Shown in pieces: positions 50,311-59,452 of a DNA stretch of 64,000 bases; the stretch's first letter is position 1, and each line of letters opens with the position of its first letter. The position numbers and the translations under genes are program-made. The stretch is from Xenorhabdus poinarii G6 (GTDB lineage Bacteria; Pseudomonadota; Gammaproteobacteria; Enterobacterales; Enterobacteriaceae): contig NZ_FO704551.1 of the NCBI RefSeq assembly GCF_000968175.1, forward strand, positions 434,001 to 498,000, in the 5' to 3' direction. The notes beneath the pieces are model-generated. The model had not been told where the DNA came from. It ran no database searches and saw only the letters and a list, made by a program, of their open reading frames with translations.

Positions 50311-51363
50311 TTACTCATAACCATTTAACTTGGGTAGTTGTGTGAGATATTGTGTGACATCACCGATATTATTCATCACCCATTCAGGGTTGTAATAAGT
50401 ATCAAGATAGCGTTCTCCACTATCACAGAGTAAGGTCACAATGGCCCCTTGTTGTTTGTTATCGTGCATTTGTTTGGCAAGTTGTAAAGCTCCCCAAACG
50501 TTGGTGCCTGTGGAAGCGCCGGTTTTTCTGCCAATGAATTTTTCAAGCCAATAAATGGTGGCGATAGTGGCAAGATCAGGAACTTGGATCAGGTCATCGA
50601 TAACAGTAGGAATAAAAGAGGGTTCTGCGCGCGGGCGACCAATACCTTCTATTTTGCTGCCAGTTCCCCCACAAAGATCACGGCGGTTCTGATGATAGCA
50701 ATCGTAAAAGACGGAATTTTCAGGATCGACAACAATGAGTTTGGTGTTATATCCCTGGTAGCGGATATAGCGGCCAAGCGTTGCAGATGTACCTCCGGTT
50801 CCTGCACTCATAACGATGTAAGTTGGTTCTGGAAAGGGCTCTAACTGCATCTGGCGGAAAATGCTTTCTGCAATATTATTATTTCCCCGCCAGTCAGTTG
50901 CCCGTTCGGCATAGGTAAACTGATCCATATAATGGCCATTAAGCTCTTTTGCCAGGCGTTCTGATTCTTGGTAAATCAAAGCAGAATGCTCGACAAAATG
51001 GCATTTACCACCATAGAACTCAATTTCTTGAATTTTACGCTTAGCTGTGCAGGAGGGCATGACAGCGATAAAAGGCAAACCAAGTAAGCGGGCAAAATAA
51101 GCTTCCGAAACGGCAGTGCTTCCTGACGAAGCTTCAATAATAGGGGTTCCTTCCTTAATCCAGCCATTAGTGAGTGCGTACAGGAATAAGGAGCGGGCGA
51201 GTCGATGCTTCAGGCTACCTGTGGGGTGCGTACTCTCATCTTTAAGGTAGAGATGAATGCCTGGAAACATTGGCAGGTTAAGACGAATTAGATGTGTATC
51301 AGCACTGCGTTGATAATCAGCTTGAATGGATTTTATGGCATTTTTAGCCCATAAAGACGACAT
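50311..51363 (-). CDS. Cysteine synthase-fold PLP enzyme, likely cysteine desulfhydrase
   Basis: Fold-type II PLP protein, 350 residues. PLP lysine Lys52 in [13 protein letters not shown] loop around 79-83, glycine-rich [10 protein letters not shown] phosphate loop. It is divergent from decR. From memory, a Pantoea cysteine desulfhydrase called CcdA is paired with a DecR-like regulator in the same way, so cysteine breakdown is the best guess. A cysteine synthase or other beta-replacement enzyme cannot be excluded. E. coli has cof and ybaE here instead. Confidence 0.82.
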   Translation of the reverse strand: MSSLWAKNAIKSIQADYQRSADTHLIRLNLPMFPGIHLYLKDESTHPTGSLKHRLARSLFLYALTNGWIKEGTPIIEASSGSTAVSEAYFARLLGLPFIAVMPSCTAKRKIQEIEFYGGKCHFVEHSALIYQESERLAKELNGHYMDQFTYAERATDWRGNNNIAESIFRQMQLEPFPEPTYIVMSAGTGGTSATLGRYIRYQGYNTKLIVVDPENSVFYDCYHQNRRDLCGGTGSKIEGIGRPRAEPSFIPTVIDDLIQVPDLATIATIYWLEKFIGRKTGASTGTNVWGALQLAKQMHDNKQQGAIVTLLCDSGERYLDTYYNPEWVMNNIGDVTQYLTQLPKLNGYE

Positions 51364-51452
51364 AAATTGACCCTAAATAATAATACCGTAATGGCATATA
51401 GATTACCCTTACATTCGGAGAAATAGATTGTTATTTTTCTGAGATTATCCGT

Positions 51453-51469
51453 AATATTTGGGAAATATT
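51453..51469. promoter_or_regulatory. Candidate DecR operator
   Basis: Perfect palindrome AATATTT-GGG-AAATATT in the 122-bp gap between the divergent PLP gene and decR. A second imperfect one (AGAAATA...TATTTTTCT) lies at 51419-51440. Size suits Lrp/AsnC-type regulators. Confidence 0.45.
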
Positions 51470-51485
51470 TCTACAGGATTTAGAT

Positions 51486-51956
51486 ATGCTAGACAAAATA
51501 GACCGTAAGCTACTGGGGTTGCTGCAACAGGATTGTAGTCTATCCCTGAATGCACTGGCTGAAGCTGTTAATCTGACGTCGACACCTTGCTGGAAACGGC
51601 TAAAACGACTTGAAGATGAAGGTTATATTGTCGGAAAAGTCGCATTATTAAATGGGGGGAAACTTGGCCTGGGGCTGACAGTGATAGTCATGATTAAGAC
51701 TCAGCAACACAGCAGCGAATGGTATGAACAATTTGTCACCTTTATAAAAGAGATGCCAGAAGTCTTAACATTTTATCGAATGGCGGGTGAATATGATTAT
51801 CTGATGCATGTAGAAGTTGTTGATATGAAAAGTTATGATCGTTTCTACAAGCGTATGGTAAACGGGGTTTCAGGTTTGATTGATGTCACCTCTAACTTTG
51901 CAATGGAAAAGATAAAATATACAACGGCGTTGCCAATACCAGAGCCAGTAATATAA
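51486..51956 (+). CDS. decR: Lrp/AsnC-family regulator DecR
   Basis: Cysteine-responsive activator (YbaO). 156 residues; near-identical N-terminus to E. coli ([17 protein letters not shown]), winged helix in 1-60 with [16 protein letters not shown], then an RAM ligand domain. Divergent from the PLP enzyme it probably regulates, and 55 bp ahead of mdlA. Confidence 0.96.
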   Translation: MLDKIDRKLLGLLQQDCSLSLNALAEAVNLTSTPCWKRLKRLEDEGYIVGKVALLNGGKLGLGLTVIVMIKTQQHSSEWYEQFVTFIKEMPEVLTFYRMAGEYDYLMHVEVVDMKSYDRFYKRMVNGVSGLIDVTSNFAMEKIKYTTALPIPEPVI

Positions 51957-52011
51957 CGCTCTCTTTAGTTGGTAGGTGCTAACTCTTCATTTTTACCTTG
52001 GGAATAGGTGT

Positions 52012-53760
52012 GTGAGATTATTTTCACAATTAAGCTGGTATTTTGTTAGTGAATGGCGGCGTTATTTGGGGGCGGTTATTTTTCTCGTTTTGATTGCGAT
52101 ATTGCAACTCATTCCTCCCCGCCTGGTTGGTGTTATCGTTGATGGTATTAGCTCAAAAACGATGACCCCTCGTCAGTTAGGTATGTGGCTCGGAATAATC
52201 CTGTTGATTGCGTTAGCAATATATGGTCTGCGATATGTTTGGCGTGTATGGCTGTTCGGTGCTTCGTATCGACTGGCTGTGAAGTTACGTAGTGACTTCT
52301 ATTTACGTCTGAGTAGTCAGAATCCTGAATTCTATTTACGCCACAGAACAGGCGATCTTATGGCTCGCGCTACCAACGATGTTGACAGAGTTGTTTTTGC
52401 GGCAGGTGAGGGAGTACTTACTCTGGTTGACGCTTTAGTGATGGGTGGCGCTGTCCTAATTGTCATGAGTGTGGAAATCAGTTGGCAGTTAACATTGTTA
52501 TCACTGTTGCCTATGCCGATTATGGCTTTGGTCATTAAGCATTATGGTAATCAGCTTCATCATCGTTTTAAATCTGCGCAAGGTGCATTTTCTGCCCTGA
52601 ATAACCATGCTCAGGAAAGTTTGACGAGTATCCGTATGATAAAAGCGTTTGGCCTGGAAAAGCTGCAATCTGATCAGTTTGAAGAAGTTGCCATTGATGC
52701 CGGACGTAAAAATATGCATGTTGCGCGTGTTGATGCACGCTTTGACCCCACCATTTTTATCACTATCGCTGTTGCAAATCTTTTAGCTGTCGGTGGTGGT
52801 GGTTGGATGGTGCTGAATGGTGCCATGACGCTTGGCGAGCTGACCAGTTTTGTCATGTACCTGGGGTTGATGATCTGGCCAATGTTGGCATTGGCATGGA
52901 TGTTCAACATCGTCGAGAGGGGAAGTGCTGCTTATACTCGTATCCGAAGTTTATTACGGGAACCTCTGGTCATTGAAGAGGGTACGTTGTCCTTGTCGCC
53001 AGAGCGGGGAAGCTTGCAGGCAAATATCAACGGATTTTCTTACCCTGCAAACAATACACCTGTTTTACAAGATATTCGTTTCCAGTTGAAGCCAGGGCAG
53101 TTATTGGGACTCTGTGGGCCAACCGGTGCCGGGAAAAGCACATTGTTATCTTTGTTACAACGGCAGTTTGATGTCACCGATGGAGAAATTCTTTTTCAGT
53201 CAAAAAGTCTCGCTGTTCTCCGAATGGAAGAGTGGCGCGCGCGATTGGCTATTGTCAACCAAAGCCCTTTTCTTTTTTCAGATACCATTGCAGGCAATAT
53301 TGCATTAGGGCGGCCTGAGGCAACCCTGGAACAGATAGAAGAAGCCGCTCGCCTGGCAAGTATACATGATGATATTTTGCGACTGCCACAGGGATATCAA
53401 ACGGAAGTGGGAGAACGCGGAGTGATGCTTTCTGGCGGGCAAAAACAACGTATATCCATTGCCAGGGCTTTGCTGTTAGAGGCTGAGATTTTAATTCTTG
53501 ATGATGCCCTGTCAGCTGTGGATGGGCAAACGGAACACCAGATTATGAAAAACCTCAGCCAATGGCGACAACAGCGTACCATTATTATCAGTGCCCATAG
53601 GCTGTCAGCATTAACGGAAGCAGATAATATTTTGGTTATGCAACATGGGCGGACTGTACAGCAAGGCCAGCATAAGCAACTTATCACTCAATCTGGTTGG
53701 TATTCTGATATGTACAATTACCAACAATTAGAAGCGGCGTTGGAGGGTGATAATGGCTAA
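52012..53760 (+). CDS. mdlA: ABC transporter half-subunit MdlA (SmdA)
   Basis: Multidrug-exporter-like fused membrane/ATPase half transporter, 582 residues. GTG start giving [11 protein letters not shown]; the longer frame upstream is not conserved. Six membrane segments, Walker A GPTGAGKS, signature [10 protein letters not shown], Walker [13 protein letters not shown] (Asp-Asp rather than Asp-Glu, as in the E. coli protein and typical of the degenerate site of such heterodimers). Overlaps mdlB by 8 bp. Confidence 0.96.
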   Translation: MRLFSQLSWYFVSEWRRYLGAVIFLVLIAILQLIPPRLVGVIVDGISSKTMTPRQLGMWLGIILLIALAIYGLRYVWRVWLFGASYRLAVKLRSDFYLRLSSQNPEFYLRHRTGDLMARATNDVDRVVFAAGEGVLTLVDALVMGGAVLIVMSVEISWQLTLLSLLPMPIMALVIKHYGNQLHHRFKSAQGAFSALNNHAQESLTSIRMIKAFGLEKLQSDQFEEVAIDAGRKNMHVARVDARFDPTIFITIAVANLLAVGGGGWMVLNGAMTLGELTSFVMYLGLMIWPMLALAWMFNIVERGSAAYTRIRSLLREPLVIEEGTLSLSPERGSLQANINGFSYPANNTPVLQDIRFQLKPGQLLGLCGPTGAGKSTLLSLLQRQFDVTDGEILFQSKSLAVLRMEEWRARLAIVNQSPFLFSDTIAGNIALGRPEATLEQIEEAARLASIHDDILRLPQGYQTEVGERGVMLSGGQKQRISIARALLLEAEILILDDALSAVDGQTEHQIMKNLSQWRQQRTIIISAHRLSALTEADNILVMQHGRTVQQGQHKQLITQSGWYSDMYNYQQLEAALEGDNG

Positions 53761-55522
53761 ATCTCATCGGTATCACCTATGGCCTGCATTCAAGCGTTTG
53801 CTTTCTTACAGTAAAAATTACCGTAAGCCGATGCTAATTGCGGTGTCGATGCTATGGATTGCATCACTGGCAGAAGTGAGTGGGCCTTTGCTGGTTAGTT
53901 ATTTTATTGACAATATGATAGCAACGGGGAATTTACCGCTTGATATTGTCGGCGGTCTTGCCACTGCATTCTTGCTCTTGCAGCTTATTTCTGCCGTCCT
54001 GCATTATTATCAAACGTTACTTTTTAATCAGGCATCGGTCGGAGTGGTACAGAAGCTCCGTACGGATGTGATGAACTCAGCATTGCGTCAGCCATTGAGT
54101 GCGTTTGATAATCAGCCGGTTGGACAATTGATATCCCGTGTCACCAATGATACTGAGGTTATTAAAGATCTATTCGTTAATGTGATCCCGACAGTGTTTC
54201 GCTGTATTGCATTGATTGGCGCGATGCTGATTGCTATGTTTGTTTTGAATTGGCGCATGGCATGTGTTGCGATCGTGATATTTCCAGCGGTCTTGCTTGT
54301 CATGGTCATTTATCAGCGTTTCAGTACTCCAATAGTTCGACAAGTTCGGGGCTATCTGGCGGATATTAATGATGGATTCAATGAAGTCATTAATGGAATG
54401 GCAGTGATCCAACAGTTTCGTCAGCAAGCGCGTTTTGGTGAGAAAATGTTGGCAACTCATCGGGCACATTATCAGGCTCGCATGCAGGTTTTACGGTTAG
54501 ATGGCATCTTGTTGAGGCCCTTATTGAGTTTTTTCTCCACGGCAATATTGTGTGGTTTACTGTTAGTATTTGGCATTAAAGGTACAGACGTTATTGGTGT
54601 TGGTGTGCTGTATGCCTTTATTAACTACCTTGGGCGGTTGAATGAGCCACTGATTGAGTTGACTGCACAGCAATCAGTGTTACAGCAAGCTGTGGTTTCA
54701 GGAGAGCGGGTTTTTGAGCTTATGGACAGCCCACAGCAGCAATATGGCCATGATTTGCGCGCACTAGAAAGCGGCAGAATTAATATTAAAAACTTAAACT
54801 TTGCCTACCGCAGTGACAAATTTGTTCTGAGAGATATTAATCTGCATGTTCCTCCACATGGATTTGTGGCATTAGTCGGGCATACAGGAAGTGGAAAAAG
54901 CACGTTAGCCAATTTGATGATGGGCTACTATCCATGGCAAGACGGTGAAATTCATCTTGACGGCCGGCCGGTATCTTCACTTTCCCATGCTGCACTACGC
55001 AAGGGGGTGGCAATGGTACAGCAAGACCCGGTGGTTCTGGCTACCTCATTCTTTAACAACATCGCGCTGGGGCGGGATATCAGTGAAGAGAAAATATGGG
55101 AAGTGTTAGAGTGGGTTCAATTAGCGAATTTTGTTCGTAATTTGCCCGATGGTTTGAATTCTGTTTTAGGGGAGCAAGGAAATACACTTTCCGCTGGCCA
55201 AAAACAACTTTTGGCAATGGCCAGGGTTTTAGTACAAACGCCACAGATTCTCATTTTAGATGAGGCTACTGCAAATATTGATTCAGGAACAGAACAATCA
55301 GTACAGAAGGCGTTGGGCATGATCCGTAAACAGACAACATTAGTGGTGATTGCCCATCGTCTTTCAACCATCATTGAAGCCGATTCGATATTTGTGCTGC
55401 ATCGTGGTGCAATTGTCGAACAGGGACTGCATCATCAGTTACTGGAAAAACGCGGGCGCTATTATCAAATGTACCAACTCCAGCAGGTTGGTGAAACGCT
55501 GAATGAAGCAGTGCACATTTAA
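53753..55522 (+). CDS. mdlB: ABC transporter half-subunit MdlB (SmdB)
   Basis: Partner of MdlA, 589 residues from ATG 53753 with a GGAGGG site. Walker A GHTGSGKS, signature [10 protein letters not shown], Walker [13 protein letters not shown] with the catalytic glutamate intact. The heterodimer is thus expected to have one canonical and one degenerate ATP site. Substrate unknown. Confidence 0.96.
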   Translation: MAKSHRYHLWPAFKRLLSYSKNYRKPMLIAVSMLWIASLAEVSGPLLVSYFIDNMIATGNLPLDIVGGLATAFLLLQLISAVLHYYQTLLFNQASVGVVQKLRTDVMNSALRQPLSAFDNQPVGQLISRVTNDTEVIKDLFVNVIPTVFRCIALIGAMLIAMFVLNWRMACVAIVIFPAVLLVMVIYQRFSTPIVRQVRGYLADINDGFNEVINGMAVIQQFRQQARFGEKMLATHRAHYQARMQVLRLDGILLRPLLSFFSTAILCGLLLVFGIKGTDVIGVGVLYAFINYLGRLNEPLIELTAQQSVLQQAVVSGERVFELMDSPQQQYGHDLRALESGRINIKNLNFAYRSDKFVLRDINLHVPPHGFVALVGHTGSGKSTLANLMMGYYPWQDGEIHLDGRPVSSLSHAALRKGVAMVQQDPVVLATSFFNNIALGRDISEEKIWEVLEWVQLANFVRNLPDGLNSVLGEQGNTLSAGQKQLLAMARVLVQTPQILILDEATANIDSGTEQSVQKALGMIRKQTTLVVIAHRLSTIIEADSIFVLHRGAIVEQGLHHQLLEKRGRYYQMYQLQQVGETLNEAVHI

Positions 55523-55528
55523 TGTGCA
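55512..55528. promoter_or_regulatory. NtrC enhancer site for glnK-amtB
   Basis: TGCACATTTAATGTGCA, a 17-bp palindrome with TGCAC/GTGCA arms at the spacing of the classic NtrC site. It overlaps the mdlB stop and lies about 125 bp upstream of the sigma54 promoter. Confidence 0.8.
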
Positions 55529-55544
55529 TTTTAGCGTGTATATG

Positions 55545-55577
55545 GGGGAGCCGATATGTTTATCGCTCCCCTTTTTT
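55545..55577 (+). terminator. Terminator of mdlB
   Basis: GGGGAGC-c-GAT (55545-55555) pairs with ATC-GCTCCCC (55562-55571), one bulge, then a run of T. Confidence 0.9.
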
Positions 55578-55634
55578 ATCACTTCTTTAAAAATATTTTT
55601 AATAACAAGTTGATTACATTTTATTTTTAATTTT

Positions 55635-55650
55635 TGGCACATCCCTTGCA
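55635..55650 (+). promoter_or_regulatory. Sigma54 promoter of glnK-amtB
   Basis: TGGCACATCCCTTGCA, matching the -24 GG and -12 GC elements of the consensus TGGCACG-N4-TTGCA. 43 bp before the glnK start. Confidence 0.95.
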
Positions 55651-55692
55651 AATATTCCCCTTGTACAAGCGTGACAAACACATGGGGGAAAT

Positions 55693-56031
55693 ATGAAGCT
55701 CATTACTATCATCATAAAGCCATTTAAGCTGGAAGAAGTGCGGGAGGCGCTTGCTGATATCGGCATACAAGGTATGACGATAACCGAAGTAAAGGGATTT
55801 GGGCGTCAAAAGGGCCATTCTGAACTTTATCGGGGGGCTGAATACAACGTTAATTTTTTACCCAAAGTAAAGATTGATATTGCTACTCATGATGACCGAG
55901 TTGAAGAGATTATCCATATTGTGCAACAAACTGCCTTCACCGGAAAGATGGGCGATGGAAAAATCTTTCTCTTTGAATTACAGCGAGCTGTCCGGATCAG
56001 GACGGGTGAAATAAATGATGCGGCATTGTAA
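55693..56031 (+). CDS. glnK: PII signal protein GlnK
   Basis: Trimeric nitrogen sensor that blocks AmtB when nitrogen is plentiful. 112 residues. Uridylylated Tyr51 on the T-loop (GAEYNVNF), conserved MKLITIIIKPFK start. Cotranscribed with amtB 14 bp downstream from a sigma54 promoter. Confidence 0.98.
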   Translation: MKLITIIIKPFKLEEVREALADIGIQGMTITEVKGFGRQKGHSELYRGAEYNVNFLPKVKIDIATHDDRVEEIIHIVQQTAFTGKMGDGKIFLFELQRAVRIRTGEINDAAL

Positions 56032-56045
56032 ATGGAGGATGAAAA

Positions 56046-57326
56046 ATGAAGAAAAAATTTTTATCTATGGTGTTGATTGCGAGCAGTTTTCCTTCATTTG
56101 CGTTTGCTGTAGAAAATAATCTTGATAAAGCCGATACGGTATTCATGTTGGTCAATACGATACTTGTCCTTTTTATGACGATACCGGGTATTGCGCTGTT
56201 TTATGGCGGATTACTGCGCAGCAAAAATGTTTTGTCATTGATGGCACAGGTGATTGTCAGTTTTTCATTGGTTTGTGTGCTTTGGATTATTTATGGCTAC
56301 AGCATGACCTTTGGCACAGGAAATTATTTTTGGGGTGGCTTTGAGCAGGTTATGTTGAAAAATATAGCCATAACTGATTTAAGTGGAAGCTTTTATCAGT
56401 TGATTCATGTGGTTTTTCAAGGCGCCTTTGCATGTATTACTGTTGCTTTAGTTGTAGGGGCTTTATGTGAAAGAGTTCGTTTTTCAGCACTGCTGATTTT
56501 TAGCGCGTTGTGGTTAACCATCTCTTATATCCCCATGGCACATATGATATGGGGAGGTGGCTGGCTTGCTAAAGATGGTGCTTTGGACTTTGCTGGCGGG
56601 ACAGTGGTTCATATTAATGCGGCAGCGGCAGGATTGGTTGGTGCTTATTTACTTGGGAAACGTTCAGGCTTTGGACGAGAAGCATTCAAACCTCATAGCT
56701 TACCGATGACTTTCATTGGTACAGCAATCCTTTATATTGGTTGGTTTGGTTTTAATGTGGGATCGGCGGGGGCAGCGAATGCTATATCAGCGTTGGTTCT
56801 GGTGAATACGATGATAGCAACGGCAGGAGCGGTGCTGTCATGGCTTTTCTCTGAATGGATATTTCGCCAGAAACCTTCGCTTTTAGGAGCATGCTCTGGC
56901 TGTATCTCAGGATTAGTGGTCATTACGCCCGCAGCGGCCACCGTCGGTATCGGTGGCGCATTAGGGATGGGATTCATTGCCGGTATCACAGGCTTATGGG
57001 GGGTAGTCACACTGAAGAAATGGTTACGTGTTGATGATGTCTGTGATGTTTTTGGGGTACATGGTGTGTGTGGTATTATTGGTTGTTTATTGACCGGTGT
57101 TTTTACCTCATCTACTTTAGGCGGGACAGGTTTTTCCGAAGGGATGACCATGTTCAGGCAGTTTGGTATCCAGGCTATGAGTATATTGGTCTGTATGGTT
57201 TGGTCATCAATAGCGGCTTATATCTCCTTTAAGATCGCGGATAAGTTGGTTGGGCTACGTATGAGTATTGAATCAGAAAGGGAAGGGCTTGATATCACTT
57301 CTCATGGTGAAAGTGCTTATAACTGA
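56046..57326 (+). CDS. amtB: Ammonium transporter AmtB
   Basis: Trimeric inner-membrane ammonium channel, 426 residues with a cleavable signal peptide (about 1-21) and eleven segments. The two pore histidines lie in VVHINAAAAG and VFGVHGVCG. Partner of GlnK. In E. coli it faces tesB; here a tesB relic follows on the other strand. Confidence 0.98.
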   Translation: MKKKFLSMVLIASSFPSFAFAVENNLDKADTVFMLVNTILVLFMTIPGIALFYGGLLRSKNVLSLMAQVIVSFSLVCVLWIIYGYSMTFGTGNYFWGGFEQVMLKNIAITDLSGSFYQLIHVVFQGAFACITVALVVGALCERVRFSALLIFSALWLTISYIPMAHMIWGGGWLAKDGALDFAGGTVVHINAAAAGLVGAYLLGKRSGFGREAFKPHSLPMTFIGTAILYIGWFGFNVGSAGAANAISALVLVNTMIATAGAVLSWLFSEWIFRQKPSLLGACSGCISGLVVITPAAATVGIGGALGMGFIAGITGLWGVVTLKKWLRVDDVCDVFGVHGVCGIIGCLLTGVFTSSTLGGTGFSEGMTMFRQFGIQAMSILVCMVWSSIAAYISFKIADKLVGLRMSIESEREGLDITSHGESAYN

Positions 57327-57375
57327 GCAACTTTACTGGTTTTAAAATAGCTATACCGTGCCGTATTAACAGAGG

Positions 57376-57549
57376 TTAGTCATAAAAAATCATGTCTGGA
57401 ATCGCGTCGATTCCTGTTATTACGGCATAAGGCTAAACCACGGGCTACTGATACTCATGGACTTCCAATTGAGCAGGATCACTGGTCATCCCATTGACTC
57501 TTTTTTCTAACTTTATCAACGTTATTAAGTTTTGTAACGAGTCACTCAT
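57376..57549 (-). pseudogene. tesB: Decayed tesB (acyl-CoA thioesterase II) relic
   Basis: The minus strand from ATG 57549 encodes MSDSLQNLITLIKLEK, close to the TesB N-terminus recalled from E. coli (MSQALKNLLTLLNLEK). It then jumps to RVNG...DPAQLEVHEY, resembling RANG...PDDLRVHQY about 200 residues further on in TesB, and stops at 57447-57445. Beyond the stop, PVV*PYA and a weak IDxxPDMIFY stretch look like the following TesB part. So most of the gene was deleted and the rest decayed. Position and strand are those of tesB in E. coli. Confidence 0.72.
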
Positions 57550-57946
57550 AATATGTTTTGAGCGTTGACAACATTTAAAAAGTATAAATGAAAGATTACA
57601 GATAATGGATTTTTATTTATTCGAAAATATAGAGGTTAAATAGTAAATGAAATTATCATGGCGTTTTTATTGTGGTTGTGAATGAGTACTGTTAATTTCT
57701 CCGGTTTTGACAAAATCATACCAATGTATTGTTTTTAGTTTATGTATTGATTTATATGATTATTTTTAATGCAGTCAGGCAACAAGGCATGTATTTGGCT
57801 TAAGTTATGGTGATGAAGTGATTAAAATGAGTAAAGAGGTGACGTAGACAGCGATATTTTCAGTGTCAAAATTTCGGTTTTGGGTGTTACCGTTGATTGC
57901 TTTTAAAACACTATGGGTGATAAATAGGCATTTAAATGATGTTGTC
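57550..57946. other. AT-rich intergenic region before ffs
   Basis: About 400 bp in which E. coli would have ybaY. I see no lipoprotein gene and no convincing relic. Confidence 0.6.
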
Positions 57947-57975
57947 TTGCTATTTAATCATGTTTGAAACATAAT
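57947..57975 (+). promoter_or_regulatory. Likely ffs promoter
   Basis: -35 TTGCTA (57947-57952), 17-bp spacer, -10 CATAAT (57970-57975). Transcription would begin about 25-30 nt before the mature RNA, consistent with a processed precursor. Confidence 0.65.
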
Positions 57976-58009
57976 GAGCGCCGCTTTGAAATTTGAAGCT
58001 AATGTCAAT

Positions 58010-58123
58010 GGGGGCTCTGTTGGTTCTCCCGCAACGCTAACTTGTTAACTTGGTCAGGTCTGGAAAGAAGCAGCCATAGCAAGGGATGTGTGTGCCGGGA
58101 TGTCGCTGGCAGAGCCCTCACCA
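58010..58123 (+). ncRNA. ffs: 4.5S RNA of the signal recognition particle
   Basis: Starts GGGGGCTCTGTTGGTTCTCC and contains the conserved Ffh-binding loop region CAGGTCTGGAAAGAAGCAGC. Ends pair with the 5' end: GGGGGCTCTG with CAGAGCCCTC; changes relative to E. coli (CAGGGCCCCC) keep pairing. About 114 nt, the normal length. Confidence 0.95.
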
Positions 58124-58202
58124 GTTTCGAGTTCATCATTCGGTCACACGATCAGCCGATAATCACTACCGGCTTAGTCACTTTCTACCTGCACACGATA
58201 GC

Positions 58203-58406
58203 TTAACGGACAAATTTCCAAACAGATGATGGAATTTTATCATAAAGTTTGTTCATAGTCAGTTCAGCTAAACGGTGATCTGCGGCAGAGTAGAACAACT
58301 CTAGTTCATCATCCGAAAGCTCATATTTATTTTTTTCAATTACACGTTCCAATGTTTCAATAGAGGTGCATTTTCTCAAACGCATCAGATAGTCAATTTT
58401 AGTCAT
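58203..58406 (-). CDS. hha: Haemolysin expression-modulating protein Hha
   Basis: Small H-NS partner that silences AT-rich genes. 67 residues, five fewer than E. coli at the N-terminus. [19 protein letters not shown] and [15 protein letters not shown] are conserved. Downstream of tomB as usual. Confidence 0.97.
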   Translation of the reverse strand: MTKIDYLMRLRKCTSIETLERVIEKNKYELSDDELELFYSAADHRLAELTMNKLYDKIPSSVWKFVR

Positions 58407-58454
58407 AGTCGCCTTATCTTACTTGGGAATGAAAAATAGTTAAAAATATATTTC

Positions 58455-58823
58455 TCAGGTTTTGCTTAAAGAAGTGTTCAAATCATGTAACAGGATCTTA
58501 GTTAAGTGTTCGTTTGTTCTTTGCCATTTCGTCAGTTCAAGAAAACTTATCTTATCATTTCCAAACAAATTATATGTTTCATCAAGATAGTTATCAATTA
58601 AGGTACTTAGCGTGTAGTTATCTGAGTATTTAATTTTGAAACTCAATACAAAAGCTGCAATGTGTTCCATCAATTCGTTTAGTTTTAAGCTTTTTTCGGA
58701 GGTCAGATCGTGAATCCAATGATTATCAGTGCGATTCAGGACTGAGAGCGCTTCATCAATTAAATTTTCACATAAGTATTTTAATTCAGCGATATCATAT
58801 TTTCTTGGTGAATATTCGTCCAT
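58455..58823 (-). CDS. tomB: Hha toxicity modulator TomB
   Basis: Antitoxin-like partner of Hha affecting biofilm. 122 residues from ATG 58823 (MDEYSPRKYDIAELKYLCE) with a GGAGGTG site; a GTG two codons earlier is in frame. The single cysteine (Cys18) in the LKYLCE stretch is conserved and in E. coli reacts to oxygen to control Hha. 48 bp before hha. Confidence 0.95.
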   Translation of the reverse strand: MDEYSPRKYDIAELKYLCENLIDEALSVLNRTDNHWIHDLTSEKSLKLNELMEHIAAFVLSFKIKYSDNYTLSTLIDNYLDETYNLFGNDKISFLELTKWQRTNEHLTKILLHDLNTSLSKT

Positions 58824-58829
58824 AATCAC

Positions 58830-59418
58830 CTCCGTAAATGACGCCCGGTTTATTTGAACTGAGGTTTATACATGCTAATTATTATAGTCATTCTTCTGGA
58901 GTAGAGCCTATCAAAAACATGATTATTATTTATTAATGTTAAGGCTCTATTTTACGTATCTGCCAACTGGCTTTTTTAAGCGATGAATTTCTGCTTGGTT
59001 ATGCCAAGACACTTAGTTTTGGTTAAAGCTCCATGTTTGGCAACGACTAACACCCGACTATAGGGCATAGTTGTATCTACATATTTTGTTAAATATAGTG
59101 AATTATACTAATGAAATCGATACCGTAGCAATAGTATCGAGGCCATTGTAGGCGATTATATTGTGACTTTCAAAACCAATATAGTACTATTATTACATAT
59201 GTTACTATCGAGATGGAATACTTTTCACCATTAAAGATGTAATTAAGAGAAAAACGAGGCAGGTTACCCATTTATCTTCTGTTTATTATAAAAACAGAAA
59301 GGTGTTACTTTTTTAAACATAATATATTGCATAAGTATTTATTTTAATTAGATTATGGATAACTTTAACGCAAATAGTGTGATCTTATAATTTGTTTTTG
59401 AACCGGTTTTTCCATTTC
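58830..59418. other. tomB-acrB intergenic region
   Basis: About 590 bp, very AT-rich, no gene seen. Holds the tomB promoter and small inverted repeats, for example TCGATAC (59117-59123) / GTATCGA (59134-59140) and TAGAGCC / GGCTCTA near 58903 and 58943, none diagnostic. Confidence 0.6.
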
Positions 59419-59442
59419 AAAAGGCCACTAATGTGGCCTTTT
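59419..59442 (-). terminator. Terminator of acrAB
   Basis: 10-bp stem AAAAGGCCAC (59419-59428) / GTGGCCTTTT (59433-59442), 4-nt loop, 10 bp past the acrB stop. Confidence 0.85.
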
Positions 59443-59452
59443 ATTGTTGAGT

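Noticed and set aside
57647..57685. Short frame MKLSWRFYCGCE as a possible ybaY remnant
   Set aside because: Starts like a lipoprotein and is in the place of ybaY, but it ends after 12 codons and following frames show no YbaY-like residues.
58961..58977. GCCAACTGGC followed by TTTTTT as a terminator
   Set aside because: Stem of only 4 bp and no gene ends nearby on that strand.
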